Shown in pieces: positions 7,509-16,373 of a DNA stretch of 64,000 nt (position 1 is the stretch's first letter; every line of letters begins with the position of its first letter). The stretch spans positions 25,327-89,326 of the forward strand of contig JAZLCE010000039.1 of the NCBI GenBank assembly GCA_045614025.1, in the 5' to 3' direction. Source of the DNA: RGIG4140 sp045614025 (GTDB lineage: Bacteria > Pseudomonadota > Alphaproteobacteria > CAAHEQ01 > UBA3637). Under the pieces are notes generated by a model. It did not search any database. It was not told the DNA's origin and worked only from the letters and a program-made list of their open reading frames with translations. The translations under genes were made by a program, and so were the position numbers.

Positions 7509-9386
7509 TTAATTCTTTTGATTTTCTTGTTTAAGAGTTGGTAATGGATAGCCTTTTTCAAAGCCTTTTAAAATGCCTTTAGCAATTAGTTGCTTTAAAT
7601 TTGGTAAGTCGGCAGAGTCGGGATTTTTACCAAGGTTATCAATTTCTTTATAAAAGGGATCAAATTCCTTTTCAACATAAGGGCAAGGCATTTTCCCATC
7701 ATTTTGATTGATAAAATGATAAGTGATGAGCGCAAATGTATGTAATTTTTGCAAAAGCTCCATATTTGAAGATTGATCTTTTGTTGGGTTTGTTTTTTTA
7801 ACCATATCTATAAAAAGTTTTTTATCTGGATCTGTTTCAAAATGAGTGTTCATAAATGGAAATTCTTTTTGAAAATCAGCTAAAGATAAAGTTGTTTTTG
7901 AAGGCGTTGGCTGATAATAGTCTTTTAATGAAATGCCATATTTTTTATCAATGCAGGTTGCGATTTTATTGATAATTGGTAATGTTTTTGTTGCCATTTC
8001 TTCAGCTTGCATGGCTAAAGAAGAATCAATTTTTTCATGGCAAAGAGTGTTTCTTAATTTAATGGCATCAACCAAAATTTGGTTTTCATTCGCATCTGTA
8101 AAACCAAGTGGCCCAAACACATCATTAATTTTTCCTGATATGTTTTCTTGTTGGATGCAAATTTGTCTCAAGACACTTCTGGTATCCATTAATGTGATCA
8201 ATGCATGAATATTAAAAGATTCTTCTTCTTTTATAGAGGAAATCTTTTTGGTGATATCTTTTTCATCCATATTTAAAAGATTGGCCAAATAAGAAACCAT
8301 ATCTGTTTCAAATTGAGACAACATATCTGGATGATTATCATCCCCCATCGGGCGCAAATTAAATTCAGTTGGGTGAGCTAAATTATCTCGAATTTGAAGA
8401 TAATCTTTCATCTTGGCAATATCTTGATTTGAAAAAGGCCCTTTAATTCCCGCAATGTTATTTAATTTATCGTAAAGATCAGAACTTTGAGCTTGAGGGG
8501 ATTGTTTCTTTTTCAGCTTGATTAATTTTCCAAATAATTCCGTTGTGATTAATGCATATTGTTCCATATATTTTTCGCCTTCGCGTTTTAAATGTTCCAT
8601 ACGCATTTGTTTGATTTCAGAATTAATAAAGCTTTGTGTTAAATTGCCATTTGCTTTTTTTTCAATTTCTTCGGCATAGGCAACCAAATAAAATAAATCA
8701 CTTATTCTTTTGGGATCTTGCATTAAAAAATCATAAAAACTTTGATTAGTTAATAAATTAGATTGAATCATTAAATGATCATTGATCCAAACTTGATGGC
8801 GAACAGGATCTTTTGGTTTTGCTAAAGAAAAAAGGGCTTCTAATCGATCATAATTTGGTTTATTTCCGCTAGATAAAGAATGAATGAGTGGGCCTAAAGC
8901 ATATTTTTCTTGATAATGTGTTTCATATGTTTCTTTGATTTTGGGATTTGAACCTAAAAGATTTGTTTTGGCAACGGAATCAATTGGGCGTGCTTCTTTT
9001 TTTTGATCAGCTAAAATAATTTCAAAATCACCTAGTAAAAAAAGCGATTTAGCAACACATCTTGCCATATTTTTTTGCCGGACAACCCAAATAGGGCTAT
9101 AAGGAAGTTTTGAATATTCTTGAAGCTTTGTTTCAATTTCTTGTAGCTTGTTAGAATCTGTTTCTTGGCGTTTTTGCTTCATTAATTGGTTGATTTCTTT
9201 TGCTTGCAAATAGGCTGTATCTTGAATTCTTTCAACCAAAGTTTCAAAAAATTGAGTGTAATTTGTTTCATCTTTAAGAGCGGAAAATCTTTTTTTTGCA
9301 TAAGAAAGTTGCGCTAAATTATAACAGATTAAATCAAGAAAATCTGATTCAGTGAAATTTTTATTTGAAGAGTTGTTTTGTGCCAT
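7509..9386 (-). CDS. Dual HEPN-motif protein A
   Basis: A 625-residue soluble protein without signal peptide or membrane segment. It contains two R-x4-H motifs, RDNLAH (R333-H338) and RNTLCH (R445-H450), each within a predicted helical context (DYLQIRDNLAHPTEF; DAIKLRNTLCHEKI). Both are kept in the tandem paralogue, and conserved R and H in both copies argue for function. HEPN proteins cut RNA in CRISPR type VI, toxin-antitoxin and abortive-infection systems; no CRISPR array, antitoxin-like or nucleotidyltransferase gene is next to this pair. The tail is QENQKN. It has its own promoter at 9416-9444. The family is otherwise unrecognised. Confidence 0.82.
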   Translation of the reverse strand: MAQNNSSNKNFTESDFLDLICYNLAQLSYAKKRFSALKDETNYTQFFETLVERIQDTAYLQAKEINQLMKQKRQETDSNKLQEIETKLQEYSKLPYSPIWVVRQKNMARCVAKSLFLLGDFEIILADQKKEARPIDSVAKTNLLGSNPKIKETYETHYQEKYALGPLIHSLSSGNKPNYDRLEALFSLAKPKDPVRHQVWINDHLMIQSNLLTNQSFYDFLMQDPKRISDLFYLVAYAEEIEKKANGNLTQSFINSEIKQMRMEHLKREGEKYMEQYALITTELFGKLIKLKKKQSPQAQSSDLYDKLNNIAGIKGPFSNQDIAKMKDYLQIRDNLAHPTEFNLRPMGDDNHPDMLSQFETDMVSYLANLLNMDEKDITKKISSIKEEESFNIHALITLMDTRSVLRQICIQQENISGKINDVFGPLGFTDANENQILVDAIKLRNTLCHEKIDSSLAMQAEEMATKTLPIINKIATCIDKKYGISLKDYYQPTPSKTTLSLADFQKEFPFMNTHFETDPDKKLFIDMVKKTNPTKDQSSNMELLQKLHTFALITYHFINQNDGKMPCPYVEKEFDPFYKEIDNLGKNPDSADLPNLKQLIAKGILKGFEKGYPLPTLKQENQKN

Positions 9387-9415
9387 CTTATTCCCTTTTT
9401 TTATTGGTTTTAGCT

Positions 9416-9444
9416 ATTATATCATGAAATTAAATATTTTTCAA
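9416..9444 (-). promoter_or_regulatory. Promoter of the dual-HEPN operon
   Basis: On the minus strand TTGAAA (9439-9444) and TATAAT (9416-9421) are 17 bases apart, about 30 bases upstream of the ATG at 9386. Confidence 0.75.
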
Positions 9445-9523
9445 TTAAAAAATTGACAAAAAATAAAAAGCTTGATTTTTCTTCTTTTTTTTGAGTGTAG
9501 GAGAGGGTAAATGTGATTAAATA

Positions 9524-9558
9524 AAAAAAGATTAAGGAAAGTCCTTAATCTTTTTTTT
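9524..9558 (-). terminator. Terminator of the membrane-anchored GT2 gene
   Basis: A near-perfect 15-bp stem (core AGATTAAGGA / TCCTTAATCT) with a 3-base loop and flanking A and T runs. It lies just downstream of the minus-strand gene ending at 9577 and upstream of the HEPN promoter. It could act in both directions. Confidence 0.85.
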
Positions 9559-9576
9559 TGTTTAAAAATCTTTTAA

Positions 9577-10722
9577 TTATTTTTTATCTTCTTCGTTGTT
9601 TTCATCTTCTTCTAAAATATAAGCATGTTTAGTTGAAGAATAGATAAATGTTTCTTCTCCATATTGATCCCATTTAATCGTGATTTTTTCATAAGGAACA
9701 AAAAGCAAAACTTTAGCCATATCCCCATTTATTTGATTGTGAATCCTAGAGGCATCTTGTGAAAAAACAAGATAGCTATTCCAGTTTTTATGATGGGCTT
9801 TTATGTATGTATCTGTTTCTTTTGGGCATTCTGCAACTATTTTATTGCGATCATTATCAAGAGGGAAAATATTTGGAAATTTTTTCAAAACAGCTGATGT
9901 AACTTGACACTCGTTTGAGGGTTCTGGAGGATAAGAGATTGCCTCAGCTAGTTTTTGTTTAATGTGCGCATCAGCGAGGGAGCAATTTCCCATTGATAAG
10001 CCACCATATGCTCTGAATGCGACTAATGCTTCTCTTGTTTCAATTTTTGCAATAGTTGCGCCTTTTAATGCCATTTGAACCCAAAAATCCCAATCTTCAC
10101 CACAGCTAAATTGAGTGTTATATTTAATTTTATGTTTTTCAATAAAATCTCTTTTAAAAATATTTCCAACATTTCCTAAACAATTATAGTTGGCAAAATT
10201 ATGAACCGGATAATGCCAAGAAAAAAGATTTTGATCATATAATCCTAATTCTTTTTTTTCATAATAACCAGCTTTTGCAGGAACGCCAATGGTAACTTCA
10301 GGGTGCTTTTCCATAAAGGAAACGGCTTTTTCCAAAAAGTCTGGCATTGCATAATCATCACTATCAATAATGGTGATATATTTGCCTTTTGCCTTGCTGT
10401 TGCCATTATTTCTTGATTTTGAAACACCTTGATTTTTTTTATGAGTAATAACTTTTATTTTTTTGGATTTTTTTTGATATTCTTCTAACAGCTTGGCCGT
10501 TTCATCTGTGGAAGCATCATTAACAACAACAATTTCAAAGTTTTGAAATGTTTGTTTTAACAATGAATCAAGAGCTCTTGGCAATAAGTCTGCGCGATTA
10601 TATGTTGGAATCACAACAGAAACAATAGGGCGGTTAGGAAAGATGATGATAAAGAGCGTTGAAAGAATACAAAGTATTGATAAACACCAGATTGCTTTTT
10701 GAATTGAAAATTTTTTTTGCAT
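9577..10722 (-). CDS. Membrane-anchored family 2 glycosyltransferase
   Basis: A 381-residue protein. A signal-anchor helix (about residues 10-28, IWCLSILCILSTLFIIIF) precedes a GT-A domain that opens SVVIPTYNRADLLPRALDSL, with VVVNDASTDET and the metal-binding IIDSDDY. The second half (GEDWDFWVQMALKGATIAKI) is usual for GT2 acceptor regions. A C-terminal extension of about 100 residues is of unknown function and ends in an acidic EEDENNEEDKK. It probably transfers a sugar at the inner face of the membrane, acceptor unknown. It is monocistronic, with its own terminator and 10 kb or more away from the glycan locus at 40-54 kb. Confidence 0.85.
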   Translation of the reverse strand: MQKKFSIQKAIWCLSILCILSTLFIIIFPNRPIVSVVIPTYNRADLLPRALDSLLKQTFQNFEIVVVNDASTDETAKLLEEYQKKSKKIKVITHKKNQGVSKSRNNGNSKAKGKYITIIDSDDYAMPDFLEKAVSFMEKHPEVTIGVPAKAGYYEKKELGLYDQNLFSWHYPVHNFANYNCLGNVGNIFKRDFIEKHKIKYNTQFSCGEDWDFWVQMALKGATIAKIETREALVAFRAYGGLSMGNCSLADAHIKQKLAEAISYPPEPSNECQVTSAVLKKFPNIFPLDNDRNKIVAECPKETDTYIKAHHKNWNSYLVFSQDASRIHNQINGDMAKVLLFVPYEKITIKWDQYGEETFIYSSTKHAYILEEDENNEEDKK

Positions 10723-11024
10723 AGCCTTTTTTCCTTTTTTTGCAAAATCAACATATAATAAACTTATATGAAAGGCAAGATTTTTTTTGAAAAAAAGGCT
10801 GTTTTATGATGCTTTTTGTAATATAAGCGAAAATTAAAAATTTATTTATAAAATTGAATTATAGTTTTTTAATTTTTCCCAATCTTGTTCTTAAAAAGCA
10901 AGAAGCGCTTTTTTAGAATAAACAAATTTGCCATCACTTATTGAGTTTTGCTTTATTAAAAAAATGAAAACAAAAAAAGCTTCATTGATAAAAATCAACG
11001 AAGCTTTTTTATTACCTTAAAAAA
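10723..11024. other. AT-rich spacer, terminator only
   Basis: A 302-base gap between minus-strand genes. Apart from the terminator at 10973-11010 I see no convincing coding or repeat signal. Confidence 0.6.
10973..11010 (-). terminator. Terminator of ankyrin gene 4
   Basis: A long stem (AAAAAAGCTTC...TTGAT with the complementary arm, one mismatch) and a 4-5 base loop, flanked by A and T runs, lies about 15 bases after the ankyrin 4 stop. Confidence 0.85.
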
Positions 11025-12377
11025 TTAAGAATTTTGCCTATCAGTTCTGTTTAAAGCTGATTTTAAAGGCGGTTGTTTGGTAATTAAACGCGCATTATTT
11101 GGTTTGCTAATAGCTTCTTTAACAAAATTTAAAAAATCAAGATTATTTGTTTGTTTTGCTATAAAAAGACTATCTTCCCCAAAATGGTTTTTAAGGGTTG
11201 CATCAGCGCCTTTTTCAAGAAGGGCTAAAACCATTTGTTTATTTTGGCGTTTGCAAGCATAATGAAGAGCTGTATACCCTAAATTATCTTGTTTATTAAT
11301 ATCAAGTTGCCCATCAAAACTTAATAAGGCATTTAATTGTTGTTCATCTTCTCTTTCACAAATATATTGAAGAGGGTTTTTCCCTTCATAAATAGGGATA
11401 TTTAAATCAGGGGTATGTTTTAACAAATGCGCTGTTGAAACAACGCTTCTTGATTGAATGGCAACCGGTAACAATGAATTAATCATTGGATCTTTTAAGT
11501 AAATGGATTCATAAGGACGAAGCCAATGAAAAATGGTTTTTAAAATTTCAGAATTATTTGATTTAACAGCCAAAGTTGCAACGCTTTCTTTCCCAATGTT
11601 TTCTTGATAAATTGGAGTCCCATGTTTTTGAAGCAGTTTTAAAACTTCAATATTTGGATTTTGCATAGCCATATGCATTGGCAAATCTTTATTGTTGTTT
11701 TGAATAAGTGTGTTGGCATGATATTTTTCAATCAATTTTTTCACAAGTCTGATATTTCCATTTAATGCAGCAATATGAAGAGCTGTGTTCCCATCTTTAT
11801 CTTGAGCATTAATGTTGGCTCCTTTTTCGGCCAAAAGGTCAATAACGCAAGGATGAGCTTTTCGTGTGGCCAAAACAGTAAGCGGTTCATCATTATGTGT
11901 GGCATTTGGATTAGCTCCTTTTTTTAACAATTGGCGAACCAGAAGTGGCGAATCCATTTCAATAGCTAAACCCAATGAACATTTTATTTTTGGTTCAAAT
12001 CTTGAATCTGTTGAATATTTGAATGTTCCATTTGGATTGGCACCTTTTTTAAGCAATAGTTTAGCCATATTAAAATTATCATTTAAAATAGCATAATCTA
12101 AAGCATGCATACTGCCATCATAAGCAACATCGTTTGGATTTAATCCCATTTCTAATAAGATTTCGATGCCTTTTTCAAAATCAGTTTCTGCAGTGAGTTC
12201 CATCATGCTGAGGCTTTTATAAAAATAGCCTGATTTTGGGGACCATTGATGAAAAAATTGTCTCAATGAATTTTCATTTTTTGTTTTAATGGCGTTTAAA
12301 AACTGGTTTTGTTCACTATTTGGATAGCCGATAGGGTAATCTCCAGGGGCATAGAAGTTGTAATCATCATCACTCAT
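11025..12377 (-). CDS. Ankyrin-repeat protein 4
   Basis: A 450-residue soluble protein that is mostly ankyrin repeats from about residue 45 on. Good units include GNTALHIAALNGNIRLVKKL, DLPMHMAMQNPNIEVLKLLQ and LGYTALHYACKRQNKQMVLA. The N-terminus is acidic and aromatic (MSDDDYNFYAPGDYP), with no signal peptide. The tail is NRTDRQNS, related to the DDRQRDS tail of ankyrin 1. AAGGAGG precedes the ATG by 5 bases. It is a single gene with its own promoter (12410-12438) and terminator, unlike the ankyrin 1-3 operon. Confidence 0.9.
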   Translation of the reverse strand: MSDDDYNFYAPGDYPIGYPNSEQNQFLNAIKTKNENSLRQFFHQWSPKSGYFYKSLSMMELTAETDFEKGIEILLEMGLNPNDVAYDGSMHALDYAILNDNFNMAKLLLKKGANPNGTFKYSTDSRFEPKIKCSLGLAIEMDSPLLVRQLLKKGANPNATHNDEPLTVLATRKAHPCVIDLLAEKGANINAQDKDGNTALHIAALNGNIRLVKKLIEKYHANTLIQNNNKDLPMHMAMQNPNIEVLKLLQKHGTPIYQENIGKESVATLAVKSNNSEILKTIFHWLRPYESIYLKDPMINSLLPVAIQSRSVVSTAHLLKHTPDLNIPIYEGKNPLQYICEREDEQQLNALLSFDGQLDINKQDNLGYTALHYACKRQNKQMVLALLEKGADATLKNHFGEDSLFIAKQTNNLDFLNFVKEAISKPNNARLITKQPPLKSALNRTDRQNS

Positions 12378-12409
12378 AAAATCCTCCTTTTAATGAATTA
12401 CACAAAGAA

Positions 12410-12438
12410 AATCTATCAAAAAAAGAGGGAAATGTCAA
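12410..12438 (-). promoter_or_regulatory. Promoter of ankyrin gene 4
   Basis: On the minus strand a perfect TTGACA (12433-12438) and TAGATT (12410-12415) are spaced by 17 bases, 33 bases upstream of the ATG. Confidence 0.75.
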
Positions 12439-12545
12439 TAAAAATAAGAATTGTATACTCTGTCTATTTTTATATATAAAATGAAAGAAAAAAGAGCTTT
12501 AAAAATCATTTTTTTATTATTAATCAAGGGGAAAAGGATTAAATT

Positions 12546-12573
12546 TTGCGAAATGACGAAAGTATGCTATAAT
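12546..12573 (+). promoter_or_regulatory. Promoter of the secreted protein gene at 12609
   Basis: TTGCGA (12546-12551) and a perfect TATAAT (12568-12573) with a 16-base spacer. It is divergent from the ankyrin 4 promoter about 110 bases away. Confidence 0.75.
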
Positions 12574-12608
12574 ATTCTTATATGCATCACAAGTTGATGG
12601 AGGGGGTA

Positions 12609-13112
12609 ATGAAGAATTTTTTATTAAAAGCCTTGATAGGAGTGCTTGTTTTAAGTTTGCCAGCTGTGGCAACGGCAAGAGATATGAACTATGAAGTTGC
12701 TCAAGTAATTGGCGAAATTGAAGTTCAAGAAATGGATATTTTAAATCAATCGTCTTTGCCTCATATTAATCAGATTTTGTTGCTGATTGAAGAAAGCGTT
12801 TTTGAGCCAGCGATTACAAGCCTTGCGCAAAGTATTCAAGAAGAAACAGGCATGGTAGATCAAAGTTATTGTTTATTGAATTTGGATGTTAAAACAATTG
12901 GAATGGATACCATTTTGGAATATCGGGCTGGTGCTTTAGAACCAACAGATAGATATATTCCTATGGGAGTTGCTTTAGCTCTTGAAAAATGCCAAGTGAT
13001 TCAAAAAGAAGATCGCAGAAGTCTTTATGAATTTTTTAGCACTTCTATGATAACTGAAGAAGAATATTCTTATTCTGATTGGGAAGAAGATGTGAAAGTA
13101 AAGGAAAAATGA
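12609..13112 (+). CDS. Secreted protein of unknown function
   Basis: A 167-residue protein with a classical Sec signal peptide (MKNFLLKALIGVLVLSLPAV..., cleavage likely after ATA before RD). The mature part is acidic, with two cysteines that could form a disulfide, and it ends KVKEK. I start at the ATG at 12609 because GGAGGGGG precedes it directly; an ATG at 12582 would spoil the signal peptide. I do not recognise a family. It is probably periplasmic or exported. The next gene has its own promoter. Confidence 0.75.
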   Translation: MKNFLLKALIGVLVLSLPAVATARDMNYEVAQVIGEIEVQEMDILNQSSLPHINQILLLIEESVFEPAITSLAQSIQEETGMVDQSYCLLNLDVKTIGMDTILEYRAGALEPTDRYIPMGVALALEKCQVIQKEDRRSLYEFFSTSMITEEEYSYSDWEEDVKVKEK

Positions 13113-13164
13113 TTTATTTTTAGAAGGGGAGTCAGTTTGATTTTTTTGTTGGAGTGAAAATATA

Positions 13165-13193
13165 TTGTTTAAATTTCTTTTGTTTGATATAAT
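13165..13193 (+). promoter_or_regulatory. Promoter of the transglutaminase-like gene
   Basis: TTGTTT (13165-13170) and a perfect TATAAT (13188-13193) with a 17-base spacer, 32 bases before the ATG at 13226. Confidence 0.7.
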
Positions 13194-13225
13194 AGTTATA
13201 TATCAATATTTAATAGGGGGTAAAA

Positions 13226-13978
13226 ATGTATAAAGACTTAAGTGATGGACATTTGATTTCCGATAAAATCGAAAATAACGAGGCTTTTCCAGTTGGTGGA
13301 ACTTCTCGTAATAGAAATAACACATTTATGGTTGCTGACTTTTCTTCTTTTGAAGGAGTGTTTGAAAGTATAAAACGAACGGCGGATGCATTGAAACGAT
13401 CAGCTTCGGTTAAAGATTGGTATGGTAAATTAAAATTGGATTTTGATTATTCTTTGTTTTGTCATATGTTGGCATTTACTAACGTTATTCAAAAAAACTA
13501 TCCTGATATTATTAATGTTCGAAAACATAACGGATTTTATGATGCTAAAACACCAAAAAAATTATCAGAAGCTGTGGAGGCAAAAGCTTGTGCTTGCACG
13601 GAATTTTCTGTTTTGGCGCAAGGATATTTTCAAAGTCAAAATATTCCAACCCGTTATGTTTCTGGTGACGTGGCTACAAAAGGTGATACGGATGATTTTG
13701 GCGCACATAGCTTTATTGCCTTATCAGATGGGGATAAACAGTATGTTTATGATCCGGTGAATGTTATAAAGAGAGCTGATGGTTCACTATTGCCACGGGT
13801 TGCTGAGGTTATTGATTTAAAATCTGGTTTTATGTTAGAAACAAAAAGTATGTTTAATAAGGATAGATGGTATTATGCAAGTGGAGAAAAAAGAGCTTTT
13901 CTAACTGATTTACCAACAAAAAAAAGCGTTATTCCAATGAAAAAGATAAGCACAATAAATGGTGGTGGTCGAGGTTAA
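13226..13978 (+). CDS. Transglutaminase-like (papain-fold) protein
   Basis: A 250-residue soluble protein. The pattern CACTEFSVLAQGYFQSQNIP then TRYVSGD, then AHSFIAL and YVYDPVN matches the Cys-His-Asp core of the transglutaminase-like superfamily: nucleophile Cys at the start of a helix (near residue 130), His in the next strand (near 157), Asp in D-P-V. Bacterial members are peptidases or cross-linking enzymes; the substrate is unknown. There is no signal peptide. It ends NGGGRG, one of the R-type tails shared in this window. The ribosome site AGGGGG precedes the ATG by about 5 bases. The 14029 gene follows after 50 bases and may be cotranscribed. Confidence 0.7.
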   Translation: MYKDLSDGHLISDKIENNEAFPVGGTSRNRNNTFMVADFSSFEGVFESIKRTADALKRSASVKDWYGKLKLDFDYSLFCHMLAFTNVIQKNYPDIINVRKHNGFYDAKTPKKLSEAVEAKACACTEFSVLAQGYFQSQNIPTRYVSGDVATKGDTDDFGAHSFIALSDGDKQYVYDPVNVIKRADGSLLPRVAEVIDLKSGFMLETKSMFNKDRWYYASGEKRAFLTDLPTKKSVIPMKKISTINGGGRG

Positions 13979-14028
13979 GCTTTTAATTATGGATGATGAA
14001 AGAATATAACTAAGAAAAAGGGGGGGGT

Positions 14029-15549
14029 ATGAAAGAAAAAGTGATTAATGGCTATCAAGTTGCAATTATTTCAAAGGAAGAGATGGCTGATTTTATCTCC
14101 CGTGCTTTGAATAACCCTAAAGTTCAAGATGCTTGTGTGCGTGCTACGGATTTTGTTAATTTGTCTCATTTGATTCAATCTTATGGTGTTGCAACAGGAG
14201 ATCTTTCTGATACCATGATTGAAAAAATGGCCGAGCGTTTTTCTGATAATAAAGCAACATTGGAATATCGAGCAGCCAAACGAACAGAGTTATCCGATCG
14301 GGCAGCTTATTTTCATGATGTGATGTTAGAGGATATGATTAATCATCATGCCAAAAGATTGGGGATTGAGGATCCCACTTCTATTGAAAATAAAAAACGA
14401 ATTTTATCGTCTATTTATATGCAAGCAAATTCTAATTTGTTTTTTACCCATTCGTTTCCAGGGGCGTTAATTGATATGGTTGAAAAAGAAGGGTTAGATG
14501 CCTCAAAAGAATTGTTTAAGTCTCAGTATGCATTGTTGCAAAAAGCAGGGATGGCTCAACCATTTAAAATAGGGAAAGTTTGTTATTGCGAGCTATCTCA
14601 TGCCACTTTTGGTTATGCGATGAATGGTTCTCCTGAGCGTTTAAATATGGCGATTTGTGCGCCAGGGCGATATTGTAAAATTGATGAAACAAATGCCGAT
14701 CATTTAAAAGCGCGTTTGGAAATTGCTGTTGATAACAATCCAAATGTTAATAGCTCAACGGCGCGAATTTTAAAATATGCGGCCAAGCAAATTATTGATT
14801 TTTATGATAACGAAGAAACTTCTTGTATTGCGATTATGCATGATGTGCATGAACCCTCTCTTCGTGATGAAAAACTTTATGAAAACAAGTTTGCTATGGG
14901 ATTTCAGGAAAGATATTTTGACGCAAAAATGATGTTGAAAAGAACAGGTGATGCCGAAATGTTTGATCGCCTTGAAGCTGTTTATCAAGAGGCTAAAAAG
15001 GGCATCTTTTTGGATGAAAGTTTATCTTTTATAGCAGATTTTAATAAAAAATATCCTGAAAATAAGGTTTTTAATAATTTTGAATCGGTGGTTACAACGG
15101 ATATTATTACAAGTTTTTGTATGAGCCATTTTTTAAGAAATGGCAACGCGGATGGGTATGAGGCTGATTTTATCCCTCGTTCAGATTTTGCCTTGGCTGT
15201 TATTCCAAAAGCACATGATTTTTATGCTGAGAGACACAGAACAGCTGTGACGGCAATTACTGAAGATCTTATTATGGATTGCTATCAAACAGAAAGATAT
15301 CAAAGTGTTTATTGTGAAGATATTAAACGGGGTATAGATCCAAGTGTTAGTTTTGAAGAATTTAAAAAGTTAAATCCCGTTTTGAAAACTGATAAAGATT
15401 ATATTGCTTGGCGTGTGGATCAAAAATCTCGTATGCCGCGAGAAGAGTGGTATCTTTCTTTTAGAGAAAAGGCAAGGGGGATTTATGAAAAGTCATTGAG
15501 GCAAAAGCCCGTTTTAGCTCAATCTTCAACAAAGGAGCTGGGAAGGTAA
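14029..15549 (+). CDS. Unknown 506-residue protein, possible ADP-ribosyltransferase-like segment
   Basis: A soluble protein with no signal peptide and a strong ribosome site (a run of eight G) before the ATG. I do not recognise the family. The middle region reads FFTHSFPGALIDMVEKEGLD and, about 40 residues later, KVCYCELSHATFGYAM. This order (an H on the first strand, an I/L-x-x-x-GL helix, then an S-x-x-x-x-Y element) resembles the H-Y part of the ADP-ribosyltransferase fold, as in PARP/Tpt1-type enzymes. This is a weak fold guess. Other regions show no motif. It probably shares a transcript with the transglutaminase-like gene upstream. The tail STKELGR differs from the shared tail. Confidence 0.65.
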   Translation: MKEKVINGYQVAIISKEEMADFISRALNNPKVQDACVRATDFVNLSHLIQSYGVATGDLSDTMIEKMAERFSDNKATLEYRAAKRTELSDRAAYFHDVMLEDMINHHAKRLGIEDPTSIENKKRILSSIYMQANSNLFFTHSFPGALIDMVEKEGLDASKELFKSQYALLQKAGMAQPFKIGKVCYCELSHATFGYAMNGSPERLNMAICAPGRYCKIDETNADHLKARLEIAVDNNPNVNSSTARILKYAAKQIIDFYDNEETSCIAIMHDVHEPSLRDEKLYENKFAMGFQERYFDAKMMLKRTGDAEMFDRLEAVYQEAKKGIFLDESLSFIADFNKKYPENKVFNNFESVVTTDIITSFCMSHFLRNGNADGYEADFIPRSDFALAVIPKAHDFYAERHRTAVTAITEDLIMDCYQTERYQSVYCEDIKRGIDPSVSFEEFKKLNPVLKTDKDYIAWRVDQKSRMPREEWYLSFREKARGIYEKSLRQKPVLAQSSTKELGR

Positions 15550-15693
15550 TATAAGTTTACAGATTGATTTAAAATGAAGAAAAATAATGATGAATATATT
15601 TATGATGATTTTCTTTTTCTTATAATTTTTTATTTGAAATTGCTTATAGAACTAAGTTTATTTTTATAATTTATGTTAAATACATTATATAAA

Positions 15694-15716
15694 AAAACAC
15701 CCCAAAGGGTGTTTTA
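15694..15716. terminator. Bidirectional terminator between convergent genes
   Basis: A stem ACACCC / GGGTGT, extended by A-T pairs, with a 4-base loop and A/T runs on both sides. It separates the plus-strand gene ending at 15549 from the minus-strand gene ending at 15744. Confidence 0.85.
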
Positions 15717-15743
15717 AATGCAATGTTAGATTTGCTATTTTGA

Positions 15744-16373
15744 TTAATAATCACGTTCATTACTTTTTGGGTTTCTAATCGTTGCAGGCATAGCAGGACC
15801 TAGGGCTACTTTCATTTTGGCTGTTGTGTTGCCTAAACGAGCATCTTTTGCCATTGAGAATGCCTTTGCTAATGCACCACTGATTAAAACAGTATTTAAT
15901 GATGAAAACATTCCCCCACCAATCATAGCAATTGTTGCTAAAGTTTCAAATTGGGTTAATCTATGATCAGTGGTTTTTCCGATAGATTTAAAAGCAGAGC
16001 TATCGTTTAAAGGATCCATTGAAATGTTTTTAAATTTTTGATCTTGGCCATGACGCGTTGTTGTTTCTTTAATAATTTTAGCTTCTTCACGTTTGTGATG
16101 ACGCCCTAAAGCTGACGCAGCTAAGTTAAGAGTAATAGCCGTTGTGGCCAATAAGTTTATATCTCCAGATTTAGGATTTTCCATCATCCCTAATAAAGCA
16201 GCTGTTGCCGCTGTTGCAGAAAGGGCTGTTGATGCGAACTTAATTTTCTTTTGTTTTTTTAAGTAATTTGCGTTTCTGTGATTGTAAATTTCATTATTAA
16301 TGGCGTTGTTTAATTTAACTGTGGCTACTGCTTCTGTTGTTTCTTTTGATTGGTTATTTGTTGAAGCTGTCAT
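15744..16373 (-). CDS. Membrane protein of unknown function
   Basis: A 209-residue protein. After a polar N-terminus (MTASTNNQSKETTEAV) come three or four alanine-rich hydrophobic segments (KFASTALSATAATAALLGMM, LLATTAITLNLAASALG, LATIAMIGGGMFSSLNTVLI). It ends PKSNERDY. The start at 16373 is set by AAGGAG nine bases upstream; the longer frame to 16442 has no ribosome site. A -10 box (TATAAT, 16411-16416 on the minus strand) lies just upstream. No family is recognised. Confidence 0.7.
   Translation of the reverse strand: MTASTNNQSKETTEAVATVKLNNAINNEIYNHRNANYLKKQKKIKFASTALSATAATAALLGMMENPKSGDINLLATTAITLNLAASALGRHHKREEAKIIKETTTRHGQDQKFKNISMDPLNDSSAFKSIGKTTDHRLTQFETLATIAMIGGGMFSSLNTVLISGALAKAFSMAKDARLGNTTAKMKVALGPAMPATIRNPKSNERDY

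Noticed and set aside
15574..15669. 31-codon hydrophobic plus-strand frame
   Set aside because: No ribosome site; random AT-rich DNA often encodes F/L/I-rich frames.
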